A stretch of DNA of 64,000 nucleotides, taken from positions 49,553 through 113,552 of the forward strand of contig JAUWLF010000002.1 in assembly GCA_030613785.1 (NCBI GenBank), written 5' to 3'. A model generated the notes under the pieces. It ran no database searches, had not been told where the DNA came from, and saw only the letters and a list, made by a program, of their open reading frames with translations. Source of the DNA: Chloroflexota bacterium. Its GTDB lineage: Bacteria > Chloroflexota > Anaerolineae > UBA7937 > B3-Chlor. The translations under genes and the position numbers were made by a program. Positions 17,788-27,101 of the stretch are shown here, piece by piece; the stretch's first letter is position 1, and each line of letters opens with the position of its first letter.

Positions 17788-18792
17788 ATGGGAAGCGATA
17801 GCAAACCTGTGGTTAGCGTTGTCATCTGCACCTACAATAGGAGGGAACTCTTGAGGGAGTGTCTCGTGTCGCTCTTTGATCAGACGTATCCGAAAGACGA
17901 CTACGAGATCGTAGTCGTTGACGACGGCTCAACCGACGGGACCGACGCCCTGCTTCAGGAAATGTCCGCCAAGCCTGGACCCATACTCCGCTATTTCAGG
18001 CACGAGAACAGAGGCTCCGCCACTGCCAGAAACCTGGGCATACGAGACGCCCAGGGGCAGATCATCGCATCAATAGATGATGATTGCGTGGCCGTCGAAA
18101 CCTGGATAGAGAGCGCCGTTCCGCACTTCGCCGATGACTGCATCGTGGGCGTGCAGGGGCGAACCCTTCCCGCGGAGCCTGTGCGCCTGCAGTTCTTTCC
18201 ACCTCGATTCTCCTATACTCTAGAGGTGACGGACTCGGTGTGGACCCATCCCACCTGCAATATGTTCTACCGGAAACAGGCCATTCTCGATGTTGGTGGT
18301 TTCAACGAGCAGTTTGAGATGACCGGGGCCGAGGACGTCGACCTGGCGTTGCGTGTCGAACGTGTCGGAAAGATAGTGTTTTCGAAGGATGCCCTGGTGT
18401 ATCACGCGGTGTTTTATGATACCCTCGCCCAGCGGTTGAGGTTCATGAGAAGGTACCAGTACGAGCCAATTCTGTTTAAGCAACACCCGCAGCTAAGAAA
18501 GAACCTGCGGTTTGGATTTGTAAACAGCAAGGAGGTTGTGCACGTGCCGTTCTTCGCGCTGGCGATCCTCGGCGGGGCTTTGGGCGCGTTGCTGGGTGCA
18601 GGCCTTCTTCCGGTCACGATCCTGGCTCTGACCTGGTTTGCAGTTTACCTGTGGTCGAACGTACTCGTAGACCAGAATTTCCGTCTGTTCCCGATCAGGA
18701 CCGCTCTGTTTCCTATCAAGCTGCTACTGCACTCAGCCAAGCTGTACTACCACTTGCTCGGAAGTATCAGATACAGAACGTTGCTCGTGTAG
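17788..18792 (+). CDS. GT2 glycosyltransferase with C-terminal membrane segments
   Basis: A 334-residue enzyme preceded by GGGAGA. Motifs are VICTYNRRELL, VDDGSTDGT, the DxD site SIDDDC and the catalytic-base region TGAEDVDLALRV. Residues about 250-300 form two hydrophobic segments that would anchor the enzyme at the inner membrane. This arrangement matches rhamnosyl- or galactosyl-type chain-extending GT2 proteins. It is followed closely by two GT4 genes on the same strand. Confidence 0.88.
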   Translation: MGSDSKPVVSVVICTYNRRELLRECLVSLFDQTYPKDDYEIVVVDDGSTDGTDALLQEMSAKPGPILRYFRHENRGSATARNLGIRDAQGQIIASIDDDCVAVETWIESAVPHFADDCIVGVQGRTLPAEPVRLQFFPPRFSYTLEVTDSVWTHPTCNMFYRKQAILDVGGFNEQFEMTGAEDVDLALRVERVGKIVFSKDALVYHAVFYDTLAQRLRFMRRYQYEPILFKQHPQLRKNLRFGFVNSKEVVHVPFFALAILGGALGALLGAGLLPVTILALTWFAVYLWSNVLVDQNFRLFPIRTALFPIKLLLHSAKLYYHLLGSIRYRTLLV

Positions 18793-18838
18793 GTGCACCC
18801 AAAATACTCCCCCCAGACAGGAAGAACAGGTAGGTCCT

Positions 18839-19978
18839 TTGGCTAGCAGACCGTTGAACATACTGGTCATCGGAGGAGCGATTCCTTGGCATCCTCCCGT
18901 CGGTGGGAGCGCGATTGTCCCCGTGCGCCTGGCGGAAGCTTTGGGGAAAGCTGGACACCATGTGGACTATCTGGTGGTGACACTTGATGGTTCGCGTATG
19001 GAGCCACGCAACGTCCACCCACTCTATCTTTCGCTACGCCACGGTAGCTTCAAGTATCGCAATCGCCTGGTGTTGCCGCTTTACCAGTACCTGAAGGTAT
19101 CGAGAACGTTGAGCCAGCACGACCTCGTCTACTGCGAGTCACACTATGCTGCCTTCTACGCCCTTCACAAGATGGTATTTGGAAGCCCTCCGAAGCTAGT
19201 CGCGGCCGAATACGAACCCGGAATACCCACGCACTTCTGGCAAAGGCGGTCCTTCTTCGAGCCCTACCGCTTTCTGGCGCTGAGGCTCGCTGACCTCGTC
19301 GTCTGTCCAACTGAAGATTCCCGCGCCAACGTATCTGAGGCATACGGCGTCCCCCTGCCCAAGACAAGAGCCTTCTACGGAGGCGTGCATGATTCTTTCC
19401 TGGACCCACCGCCCAGACGCGAGTCGAAAGGTGGATTCACTCTCGTCTTCTGCGGTCGGCTCAATAGTGCCAAACCTCACAAGACTCTGGACGTATTGCT
19501 GAAGGCGATGCCGCTGATTCTCGAGCTACACGCCGTGGAACTGAACATAATCGGCACAGGCCCCCGGTTGGACGAGTATGCCGCCCTGGCGCGATCTCTA
19601 CGCCTCGAACCTTCAGTCCATTTCCTGGGCCATGTGGAACATAGCCACCTACCCACTTACTACTCCAACGCTGATCTCTTCGTCTTGCCCTCGATAAGGG
19701 AGAGTTTTGGCCTGGTGCTGGTGGAGGCGATGGCCTGCGGTTTGCCGGTAGTGGCCACCAGGGTGGGTGGCCTCCCGGAGGTCGTCGAGGAAGGGGTGAC
19801 GGGTTTGCTTGTGCCACCGAACGACCCCAAGGCACTTGCCGGAGCCATCAATTCCTTGCTCGATGATCCACAGAGAATGAGATCAATGGGCGCAAAAGGC
19901 AGACAAAGGGTCGTGGAGCACTTCACTTGGGATAAGGTTGCGGAGAGGATGGTCGGGTACTTCCGCGAGATCCTGTAG
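18839..19978 (+). CDS. GT4 glycosyltransferase
   Basis: A 379-residue GT-B fold enzyme with a TTG start preceded by AGGTAGG. The N-terminus ILVIGGAIPWHPPVGGSA is the acceptor-domain glycine loop. The donor domain runs from FTLVFCGRLNSAKPHK to RESFGLVLVEAMACG. The end (FTWDKVAERMVGY) is the same C-terminal helix whose degraded copies litter 25,081-30,066. It is a clear paralogue of the gene at 22,314. Confidence 0.9.
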   Translation: MASRPLNILVIGGAIPWHPPVGGSAIVPVRLAEALGKAGHHVDYLVVTLDGSRMEPRNVHPLYLSLRHGSFKYRNRLVLPLYQYLKVSRTLSQHDLVYCESHYAAFYALHKMVFGSPPKLVAAEYEPGIPTHFWQRRSFFEPYRFLALRLADLVVCPTEDSRANVSEAYGVPLPKTRAFYGGVHDSFLDPPPRRESKGGFTLVFCGRLNSAKPHKTLDVLLKAMPLILELHAVELNIIGTGPRLDEYAALARSLRLEPSVHFLGHVEHSHLPTYYSNADLFVLPSIRESFGLVLVEAMACGLPVVATRVGGLPEVVEEGVTGLLVPPNDPKALAGAINSLLDDPQRMRSMGAKGRQRVVEHFTWDKVAERMVGYFREIL

Positions 19979-20052
19979 GCGACAATCAGACGCTCGGTCG
20001 CATGGCGGTACTCGCTTTATCGAGTTGCAGACGCCGTATGACAAACCTCACG

Positions 20053-21270
20053 ATGAGTGAACAGCGAGCACTGAGCATCCTTTTCCTGTCGACGGAATAC
20101 CCGCCCGAAACGGGCTGGGGCGGGATCGGTACCTATACCTACAACATGGCCAAGGCCCTGGCGAAGCGTGGTCACGAGGTGCACGTTCTCTCGGCGGCCC
20201 CACACCAGCCAGAGCGCCATTACCTGGACGGGCTTGTACATGTGCACCGCTTCCCGCAGCGCGAGCTATGGAAGGTGCGCAGGGTCCGGAGCGCTCCCAT
20301 GCCCATCCCCCACTTGGAAAAGGCATTCTCGACATACATGGCGCATCGCCGGCTCGGGATCCAGTTCGACGTTGTCGAGTACCCTGAGTGGTCTGCCGAG
20401 GGGCTTTTCTTCTCTCTGCTCCGGAACAAGCCAACGGTCGCCCACCTTCATGCGTCACTTCCCCTCCGCGCGCAGCAGGGGGGAATCAAGACGAGTATTC
20501 CGGCTCGACTCGCCGGCTATGTGGAGGGCCTCTCCATTCGCCGAGCAGACACCATTACCTCACCTTCACAAGCGCTTGCCGATTGGACCACCAACCACTA
20601 TCGGCTGGGGCATCGTCCCGTCGTCGTCATAGGTCATCCGGCTCCGGCACCCAATGAGATCTCGGATGTCGTCCCTGTTGAGGCTTCCGGCCAAGAAAGG
20701 GTGCTGTTTGTGGGACGGCTGGAGTTCAACAAGAACCCTGAGGTCATCGTGCGAGCGGCCAGGTCGGTCTGCGAGAAGGTTCGCGAAGCAGAGTTCATCT
20801 TCGCGGGAGGCAGTCGGCTACGCGAGGGGGTAGACTATCGAGAGTGGCTGACCGAACTTGCTGGAGAATACGGCGTATCCACTCGCATCCATTTCGCTGG
20901 TCATCAGCAACGTCAAGAAGTCGACGCCTTGCAGAGGGCAGCTTCTATCATCGTGGTTCCATCCCGCTGGGAGAACTTCCCCAACGTCGTCCAAGAGGCA
21001 ATGATCGCTGCTCGACCCATCGTCGCCAGCCGCGTGGGGGGTATCCCTGAGATGATCCGGGACGGTGAAACTGGACTACTCGTACACCCAGAAGACCCGG
21101 AAGGCTGGGCCCAAGCACTTGTCGCATTGCTCACCGATCCTGAACGTGCGCGCCAATTTGGGCTAAGGGCACGGGAAGATGCCCTTGATCGTTTCGACCC
21201 TGCCAAGATCGTTGCGCAAAGAGAGGCAGTGTACTATGAGGCAATGGCCCTCCATCAGAAGCAAGGATGA
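20053..21270 (+). CDS. GT4 glycosyltransferase
   Basis: About 405 residues. In-frame ATGs at 20002 and 20038 are also possible, but homology-like sequence begins at LSILFLSTEYPPETGWGG. The glycine loop GGIGTYTYNMAKAL, the donor-domain start VLFVGRLEFNKNP and SRWENFPNVVQEAMIA are typical of the GT4 family. Its stop overlaps an in-frame ATG of the next glycosyltransferase. Sugar specificity is not predictable. Confidence 0.88.
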   Translation: MSEQRALSILFLSTEYPPETGWGGIGTYTYNMAKALAKRGHEVHVLSAAPHQPERHYLDGLVHVHRFPQRELWKVRRVRSAPMPIPHLEKAFSTYMAHRRLGIQFDVVEYPEWSAEGLFFSLLRNKPTVAHLHASLPLRAQQGGIKTSIPARLAGYVEGLSIRRADTITSPSQALADWTTNHYRLGHRPVVVIGHPAPAPNEISDVVPVEASGQERVLFVGRLEFNKNPEVIVRAARSVCEKVREAEFIFAGGSRLREGVDYREWLTELAGEYGVSTRIHFAGHQQRQEVDALQRAASIIVVPSRWENFPNVVQEAMIAARPIVASRVGGIPEMIRDGETGLLVHPEDPEGWAQALVALLTDPERARQFGLRAREDALDRFDPAKIVAQREAVYYEAMALHQKQG

Positions 21271-21314
21271 AAAGGCACCGTACGGATTCGCCGTTGGTTG
21301 GAAGGAAGACAGGG

Positions 21315-22271
21315 ATGCCACCCAATGTTTGCGTCATCATTCTGAACTGGAATGGCCTTCAAGACACGATCGACTGCTTGGAGTCCCTCCGTGAGACCGC
21401 CTATCAGCAGTATGAAGTGATCGTTGTTGATAACGGATCTGATGCGGATGATGCCAGCCTATTGAGACAGCGATTCGGACCTTACATACACGTCATAGAG
21501 AACGAGGACAACCTTGGCTATGCAGAAGGCAGCAATGTCGGCATAAGATACGCGGTGCGGACTTTCAATCCCGTTTACATAGCCCTGCTAGACAATGATA
21601 CGATAGTTGACCCCGAGTGGCTGACGGAGCTGGTAGAGCCACTTTCGGCCGAGGGTTCGGCCGCCTTGGGCGCGACCTGCTCCCTGATCCGCGATCTGCC
21701 TAATCCTGACCGAATCCGCTACGGAGGGGATGGCAAGATGAACATCTTTGGACAGACAACGGCCTCATCGAGAATCGAACCGGAGATGACGGTGCGAACC
21801 TTCGCAGGTCCTTCCTGTCTTTTCAGAGCATCTGCGCTAGACCAGGTGGGCCCGCCGTTCTGTTCCGAGTTCTTCATTTACTACAATGACATTGACCTGT
21901 CGTGGAGACTCAATAGCATGGGCTATAGGGTGCGCTTCGTCCCCAGCTCTGTAGTGTTTCACAAGGAGAGCGCTAGCGCGCGCAGCACGAAAATCCGCCA
22001 ACGCAACGCTATCTTGAAGGCCAGGAATAAGTACTTGATCTTCTACCGAAACCTGTCACGCGGCAAATTCCTCCTGGTGCTGCCGCTGCTTCTGGGCTTT
22101 GATCTGTTCGTGGGTATGGGCTACCTCTTGCTCAGGCGCGACTCTCGTTTGTTGAGAGCGAAGCTGAAAGGCATGGCCCAGTTCATTCCAACAGCACGAG
22201 AGATTGAGCGCCCAGGCGGGGGCGCGCTGTCCTACCTGGACCGGAGGCTGTATCTTGACAAGCTCGGCTGA
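21315..22271 (+). CDS. GT2 glycosyltransferase (rhamnosyltransferase-like)
   Basis: About 318 residues. ATG 21315 has AAGGAAG eight bases upstream; ATG 21267 overlaps the previous stop and is an alternative. Motifs are VIILNWNGLQDTIDCL, VIVVDNGSD, LLDNDT (DxD) and NDIDLSWRL. The ILNWNG/DNGS pair is characteristic of the rhamnosyltransferase-like GT2 group. A hydrophobic stretch near the C-terminus (LLVLPLLLGFDLF) suggests membrane association. Confidence 0.88.
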   Translation: MPPNVCVIILNWNGLQDTIDCLESLRETAYQQYEVIVVDNGSDADDASLLRQRFGPYIHVIENEDNLGYAEGSNVGIRYAVRTFNPVYIALLDNDTIVDPEWLTELVEPLSAEGSAALGATCSLIRDLPNPDRIRYGGDGKMNIFGQTTASSRIEPEMTVRTFAGPSCLFRASALDQVGPPFCSEFFIYYNDIDLSWRLNSMGYRVRFVPSSVVFHKESASARSTKIRQRNAILKARNKYLIFYRNLSRGKFLLVLPLLLGFDLFVGMGYLLLRRDSRLLRAKLKGMAQFIPTAREIERPGGGALSYLDRRLYLDKLG

Positions 22272-22313
22272 GCTCGTCCCTAACATCGAGATGACCACAT
22301 CGCGGGGTTGATC

Positions 22314-23441
22314 TTGAAACTGAATGTTCTGATGGTGGGTGGCCTGGTCCCCTGGCACCCAGAGGCAGGAGGAGGGCAGCTCGTTGCCTACAAACTCTCT
22401 GAAGCCCTGGCCAGCGCTGGGCACTCGGTCGACTACCTCCGGATGTCCTCTGACACGGGACAAGAGGGCGAGAGCCCGCCCGGGTTCACCGACATCGCTC
22501 AAATGGCTGGCAGGTGGTGGCCTTCGGCCTTCCTCCAGGCTCTCAAAGGAGATCATCTGGAGGGCCACCACATCATCCATGTCCATGCCGGATCGGGGAC
22601 GCTGGCCTACTACCTTGGGTGCGCCGTACGCCGCTACGTGAAGCGGGACGTCAAGCTAGCCCTGACCATTCACTCGCCAAAGGTCCATGCCTTTCCGCGC
22701 TCTGTTGACGAAGTGGGCTGGATGCTTGGTTGCGGCGCCGCAGACGTAGTGCTTGCCGTCTCCGAGTTCTCCAGCAGAGACATAGCGCGATGCTACGGGG
22801 TGAATCGGGCCAAGATAGAGGTGGTCTACAACGGGCTAAATACAGAACTGTTCCTTCCTCTGAGGACGCAGGAGCCCAGCCGCCGCGATGTGCTCACGCT
22901 CATATTCTGCGGAAGACTCAATGGCACGAGGCAGAAAGGTCTTGAGGTCCTGCTAGATGCCATGTCACTGGTATTGCAGCAACACGATGTGGTGCTGAAC
23001 GTGATTGGCGTAGGTCCAAGGATGGAGGAGTACAAGACCCATGCAAATCGACTGAAGCTTGACCACCGGGTCAGGTTCCTCGGCTTCATCGAACATGGCA
23101 GACTGCCCCAGTACTATGCACGTGCAGACCTGCTGGTCCTCCCCTCCAGAAGGGAGAGCTTCGGCCTGGTCGTGGCAGAAGCGATGGCCTGTGGGCTCCC
23201 CGTGGTTGCTACCACGGCGGGCGCCATTCCCGAGATTGTCGAAGACGGAGTGACAGGGGTACTGGTGCCCCCTGATGATCCAGAGGCCCTGGCCAGCGCT
23301 ATCGCTGCCCTACTGGACGACCCTGAGTTGATGAGATCCATGGGCGTGAATGGTAGAGAGAAAGTAGTTAGCCATTTCACCTGGGAGAAGGTTGTTGAAA
23401 GGGTGATTCGCGGCTATCGAGGGATACTAGGAATAGAATGA
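22314..23441 (+). CDS. GT4 glycosyltransferase
   Basis: About 375 residues, starting at TTG 22314 (TTG 22308 is also possible). The sequence parallels the gene at 18,839 throughout, including VGGLVPWHPEAGGGQ, LIFCGRLNGTRQKG, RESFGLVVAEAMACG and the tail FTWEKVVERVIRGYRG. The two are recent paralogues within one locus. Its last bases overlap the ATG of the next membrane protein (ATGA). Confidence 0.9.
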   Translation: MKLNVLMVGGLVPWHPEAGGGQLVAYKLSEALASAGHSVDYLRMSSDTGQEGESPPGFTDIAQMAGRWWPSAFLQALKGDHLEGHHIIHVHAGSGTLAYYLGCAVRRYVKRDVKLALTIHSPKVHAFPRSVDEVGWMLGCGAADVVLAVSEFSSRDIARCYGVNRAKIEVVYNGLNTELFLPLRTQEPSRRDVLTLIFCGRLNGTRQKGLEVLLDAMSLVLQQHDVVLNVIGVGPRMEEYKTHANRLKLDHRVRFLGFIEHGRLPQYYARADLLVLPSRRESFGLVVAEAMACGLPVVATTAGAIPEIVEDGVTGVLVPPDDPEALASAIAALLDDPELMRSMGVNGREKVVSHFTWEKVVERVIRGYRGILGIE

Positions 23442-25027
23442 AGAGTATCGCCAAAGATAAAGTGCCACTAGTCCTGCTACTGCTCCTGGTCGCAGCAGCG
23501 CTGCTTCCGAATACCCCTGTCTATCAGGAGATTCCTGGCAGAGACTCCGGAGTATTCCTCTACACGGGATGGCGCATTCTCAGCGGCGACCTTCCCTATC
23601 ACGATGTATGGGCGCGCAAGCCACCAGCGATCTACTACATAGACGCCCTCGGGCTCGCGATGTCGGGAGGCTCTACCTGGGGGGTCTGGGTCCTCGAGTT
23701 CTTGTCGCTGTCCTGTGCTGCTACCATCGGATACATACTCCTAAGACGAGCCTTTGGCACTCTTCCTGCAGTTTTCGGCTCGGTTGCATGGCTTGCCACC
23801 GTGATTCTGCTCCTTCAAGGAGGAAACCTAACGGAAGAGTTCGCTCTACCGCTTCAGTTTGCAGCCTTGTATCTGTTCTTCGACTGGGAGCGAGGAGACG
23901 GTAGCTCCTGGCGTGGCTACGCAATCGGCGCTACATGTGTACTAGCCTTCCTGTTGAGGCAGAACTTAGTTGGCGTGTGGGTGGCCGTTGTCCTCTACCT
24001 CACGGTAAACAGAGTTCTGTCGCGCCGCTGGCGCGACCTATGCGTGCATTTGGCCACCATGCTCCTAGGCGCGGCAGCCCTGATGTTGATAGTCGTCGGG
24101 TACTTCGCTATCCATGACTCACTTGGGGCCTTGTGGGATGCCGTCTTCAGGTCGTCTCTTGCATTTGCAGCCGCGGCAACACCGGAAACCCGCCTCGCCG
24201 CGGTCCAAACAGGGCTGCGGCTGACGGCATGGTCAGGGATATCTATTATTGGGCTGGCAGCATGGATCACTGGCCTCTTCTATGTGTGTTGTGCAACGGA
24301 CCGAGCTACGCGCTTAAGCCCCCTGCTCCACATCTCTCTCGTTGGTTTGCCGGTAGAGTTCCTGCTAGTGGGCGTCGTGGGTCGATCATACGCCCACTAC
24401 TACATCGCGTGGCTGCCAATTCTTGCGCTCCTGGCAGGCTGGTTTGCCCACGCTCTCTCCACAGGGGTTCCGCGTGATCCTATCTCTGTGTTCAAGCTGG
24501 GGAGGGTGGCGCCCTCCAGAGTATGGGTAGTTGCGCTTGCGCTCGCGATGAGTAGCATACCTGCACAGAAGCTTCTATTTCAAGTAGTCGGCAAAGGCGA
24601 TTCGCGGGACTCCACGAGAAGCCAGGTCGTTCGTTACATAAAGGATGCTACAAATGAAGACGACTATGTGTTGATGTGGGGGTACGAATCAGCCATCAAC
24701 TTCGCTTCGCACAGGGTGTCTCCTACTCGCTTCGTTCATCAGTACCCATTGTACCTGCGTGGCTATCAAACAACGGAGATGATAAGAGAGTTCCTGCGCC
24801 ACATCATGGCGAACAACCCCACTGTAATCATTGACAGCTCGCCAGGAAACGAAGTTGTACCCCCTATCGATTCGGTCCAGAGGCAGAAATGGTTGTCTGG
24901 CAGCGACTCCTACGCAGTGCTGCCTGAAATGGACGAAGTCTTCGATTACATCTCTTCGAACTATGAGCTAGGCGGCGTGGTCGGGCCAGGCCAATGGCCT
25001 GTCTACGTCTATGTTGGCGACCGTTAG
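23438..25027 (+). CDS. GT-C (GT39/ArnT-like) membrane glycosyltransferase
   Basis: A 529-residue polytopic protein with about ten transmembrane segments. The first periplasmic loop has RDSGVFLYTGWRILSG followed by ARKPPAIYY; this acidic-then-KPP pattern is that of ArnT/PMT-type polyprenyl-phosphate-sugar-dependent transferases. A soluble C-terminal part (about residues 390-529) would lie outside the membrane. It is coupled to the upstream GT4 by a 4 bp overlap. It probably adds a sugar to the glycan or a lipid at the outer face. Confidence 0.8.
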   Translation: MKSIAKDKVPLVLLLLLVAAALLPNTPVYQEIPGRDSGVFLYTGWRILSGDLPYHDVWARKPPAIYYIDALGLAMSGGSTWGVWVLEFLSLSCAATIGYILLRRAFGTLPAVFGSVAWLATVILLLQGGNLTEEFALPLQFAALYLFFDWERGDGSSWRGYAIGATCVLAFLLRQNLVGVWVAVVLYLTVNRVLSRRWRDLCVHLATMLLGAAALMLIVVGYFAIHDSLGALWDAVFRSSLAFAAAATPETRLAAVQTGLRLTAWSGISIIGLAAWITGLFYVCCATDRATRLSPLLHISLVGLPVEFLLVGVVGRSYAHYYIAWLPILALLAGWFAHALSTGVPRDPISVFKLGRVAPSRVWVVALALAMSSIPAQKLLFQVVGKGDSRDSTRSQVVRYIKDATNEDDYVLMWGYESAINFASHRVSPTRFVHQYPLYLRGYQTTEMIREFLRHIMANNPTVIIDSSPGNEVVPPIDSVQRQKWLSGSDSYAVLPEMDEVFDYISSNYELGGVVGPGQWPVYVYVGDR

Positions 25028-25080
25028 ACAACGCCCGATATGAGGTCGTGACGGCTGTACAAATCCGGATTGACGGCTGC

Positions 25081-25137
25081 TTTCCCTGGGACAGAGTTGC
25101 GGAAAGGGTGATAGAGGGATACGAGCGAGTGCTGTGA
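25081..25137 (+). pseudogene. GT4 C-terminal tail remnant (copy 1)
   Basis: Nineteen codons, reading PWDRVAERVIEGYERVL then stop, match the C-terminal helix of the GT4 enzymes at 18,839 and 22,314 (FTWDKVAERM and so on). Nothing upstream matches a GT4 body; it lies 54 bases after the stop of the GT-C gene. It is one of four such tails between 25 and 30 kb. Confidence 0.75.
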
Positions 25138-25217
25138 GTTATCTCCCTACTTAGATCCCTGAGGCAAGTGCGATGACGCGTTCGGCACGAAGAGTTGCAT
25201 GACGCGGAAGTGTTCAC

Positions 25218-26600
25218 ATGGACCGAGCTAGAGACAGAGTATCATACACGGTGCTGCTCTTCATAGGTGGCCTGTGCATATTCACGTTCCTTGTTGTGCG
25301 TGTCCCACGCGCCCAGGCAAACCGTGTGCTTACGACTGACGGTGTGGGTTATTTCTCTTATCTTCGGTCGCTGCTTTTCGACCATGATCTGGACTTCCAC
25401 AATGAGTATGAATCCCTCTACTGGGAGACGGAGTACACCCCGGGTGCCAACGACATTCCAGCGACGGGAATGGCAGGGAACAGCTATGCCATTGGGCCCG
25501 CTGTTTTGTGGGGGCCTTTCTACCTATTCGGTCACCTGGTCTCACTGATGGCGCGCGCGGTGCGCATTCAGGTTGACACCGCCGGTTATGGATTGACATA
25601 TCAATCCGCCATAAGCATTTCGACCATCGTCTATGTCACGATGGGTTCCATTCTCGCTTATCGGGTATCCCGCAGATACTTCTCGTCTTGGGCAAGCCTA
25701 CTGGCGATCGGAGGACTATGGCTGGCGTCGTCCCTTTTCCACTACACCGTGGGCGCACCGGACATGTCGCACGGGGTCTCGTTCTTCGCCGTCTCCTCGT
25801 TTGTCTACATATGGCATCCACCGCGATCCAGAACCTGGAAGGAATGGGCTCTCCTTGGCACAACCGTCGGTCTCATGACCCTAGTCAGATGGCAGAACCT
25901 GTTGTACGCAACTGTCTTGGTAGTTGAAGCGCTCTGGGCGATTGCCACTCGCGGTGCTGCAGTCACACGTGTCAAGACGTTGGGGGAATACGCAAGGGGT
26001 GCACTTCTGGTGGGGCTGGTTGCGGCGGTCGTTTTCGCACCACAATTGGTAGTCTGGAACGTACTGTACGGATCACCTCTGTCTATCCCGCGTAGCCACC
26101 CCATAGGTGGCAGGTTCTTCGATCCCTACGTGTGGTTTCATCCGTACTTACTTGAGTACCTCTTCTCCACAAGACACGGACTATACACATGGACTCCTAT
26201 CACGTTGTTGGCTACAGTTGGCCTCTTCTGCCTGGCGCGTAAGAATCGGAGCGTAGCAGTGGCCCTCGTAGCCGCGCTTGTCCTCCAATGGTACCTGAAC
26301 AGTGCAAACACCGACTGGCACGGATCGGGGTCCTTCGGGGCGCGGCGATTTGTGTCAGCCACGCCCCTGCTGGCGATCGGACTGGCTGCCCTCACAGAGC
26401 GCGCCGCCAAGCGGTTTCGCCGTGGTCACCTGATCATGCTGGCAACCGTAGGCGCCTTGATCGCCTGGAATTTCCTATTCGATCTTCAGTATTCCTGGGG
26501 GTTCATACCCAGGGACCAGGCAATCTCCCTCCACGAGCTAACTGTTGGCAAACTCGAGATGGTTGTGGAGCTGCTCGGTCGCCTGGTCAGCAGGCTCTAG
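25218..26600 (+). CDS. Polytopic membrane protein, GT-C-like
   Basis: A 460-residue protein with about ten transmembrane segments. After the first segment a loop carries TTDGVGYFSYLRSL and, later, GPAVLWGPFYL, positions comparable to the catalytic acidic loop and the following P-rich motif of GT-C enzymes. A conserved-looking YTWTPITLL segment precedes the central helices. A polyprenyl-phosphate-sugar-dependent transferase is the best guess; specific function is unknown. It is the last full glycan gene before the mosaic region. Confidence 0.7.
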   Translation: MDRARDRVSYTVLLFIGGLCIFTFLVVRVPRAQANRVLTTDGVGYFSYLRSLLFDHDLDFHNEYESLYWETEYTPGANDIPATGMAGNSYAIGPAVLWGPFYLFGHLVSLMARAVRIQVDTAGYGLTYQSAISISTIVYVTMGSILAYRVSRRYFSSWASLLAIGGLWLASSLFHYTVGAPDMSHGVSFFAVSSFVYIWHPPRSRTWKEWALLGTTVGLMTLVRWQNLLYATVLVVEALWAIATRGAAVTRVKTLGEYARGALLVGLVAAVVFAPQLVVWNVLYGSPLSIPRSHPIGGRFFDPYVWFHPYLLEYLFSTRHGLYTWTPITLLATVGLFCLARKNRSVAVALVAALVLQWYLNSANTDWHGSGSFGARRFVSATPLLAIGLAALTERAAKRFRRGHLIMLATVGALIAWNFLFDLQYSWGFIPRDQAISLHELTVGKLEMVVELLGRLVSRL

Positions 26601-26620
26601 CGTCCGCGCACTGGTCGATA

Positions 26621-26677
26621 TTCACTTGGGACAAGGTTGCCGAAAGGGTCATAGAGGGCTATCATAGGGTGTTGTGA
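26621..26677 (+). pseudogene. GT4 C-terminal tail remnant (copy 2)
   Basis: Nineteen codons, FTWDKVAERVIEGYHRVL then stop, lie 20 bases after the stop of the preceding membrane gene. The adjoining 70 bases to 26,748 match the sequence before the UPF0175 gene (28,998-29,127). The tail is therefore the left end of a roughly 130 bp leader shared by two different antitoxin genes. Confidence 0.8.
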
Positions 26678-26745
26678 ACAGACCGAATCCGGACTTGGGA
26701 TTTGGCCATGGACAAGTTTGAAGCTGAGTACGGGAGGTCAAAGCA

Positions 26746-26940
26746 ATGCCCCGAGTGACATTGGAGGTAAGCGTGGAGGAGCTCAAGGCCCTCATCCTCC
26801 AGTTGCCGCCCCAGGAATTCCTGACTCTCGCTGATTCCATCGAGGAACGAGTCGAAACCCTCTCCATGATGCAACTGGCAGAGACCGGCTTTCGGGAGTG
26901 GGGCGACGCGGGAGAAGACATCTACGATGCCAAAGGCTAA
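26746..26940 (+). CDS. Small antitoxin-like protein
   Basis: A 64-residue protein with GGGAGG well placed before its ATG. VTLEVSVEELKALILQL is a beta-strand/helix opening as in RelB/VapB-class antitoxins, and the acidic C-terminus (WGDAGEDIYDAKG) is typical of the toxin-binding tail. Its 3' end overlaps by 14 bases the start of a MazF/PemK-like reading frame that is truncated. The gene sits inside a disrupted S23 gene. The exact antitoxin family is not certain. Confidence 0.7.
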   Translation: MPRVTLEVSVEELKALILQLPPQEFLTLADSIEERVETLSMMQLAETGFREWGDAGEDIYDAKG

Positions 26941-27016
26941 GCCCAAGCCCGGAGAGGTGTGGCTGGTTGCCCCAAGAATCCGGCGAACTTCCGGCCATCT
27001 TCACGGCATCGGGTAG
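26927..27016 (+). pseudogene. Truncated MazF/PemK-like toxin start
   Basis: ATG 26927 begins MPKAKPKPGEVWLV, the usual opening of MazF/PemK/ChpA endoribonuclease toxins (a basic leader then PGEVWLV). After 14 codons the sequence becomes S23-derived and the frame ends at 27,016, so about 100 residues of toxin are missing. The overlap with the antitoxin stop is the normal TA operon arrangement. Confidence 0.65.
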
Positions 27017-27101
27017 GACTGGCAAGGCTGGTCGGAAGTGAATTTCGAATTTCCACATTCAAGTTTCGGATTTGCAGTTGAAGCTTCTACTCAATAGGCA
27101 G

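Larger units (their letters stand above)
26708..27041 (+). pseudogene. S23 four-helix-bundle gene, interrupted by a TA module
   Basis: The first codons (MDKFEAE at 26,708) and the last 26 codons (about 26,963-27,041, with ESGEL, AIF, ASG and KAGRK then stop) match the intact S23 gene at 8,898. The middle of the protein is absent and replaced by an antitoxin gene and a truncated toxin start. The AT-rich TTTCGAATTT flank that follows the intact S23 gene also follows this copy (27,042-27,077). The right junction lies around TGG at 26,963, with short homology between the toxin and S23 sequences. Confidence 0.8.
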
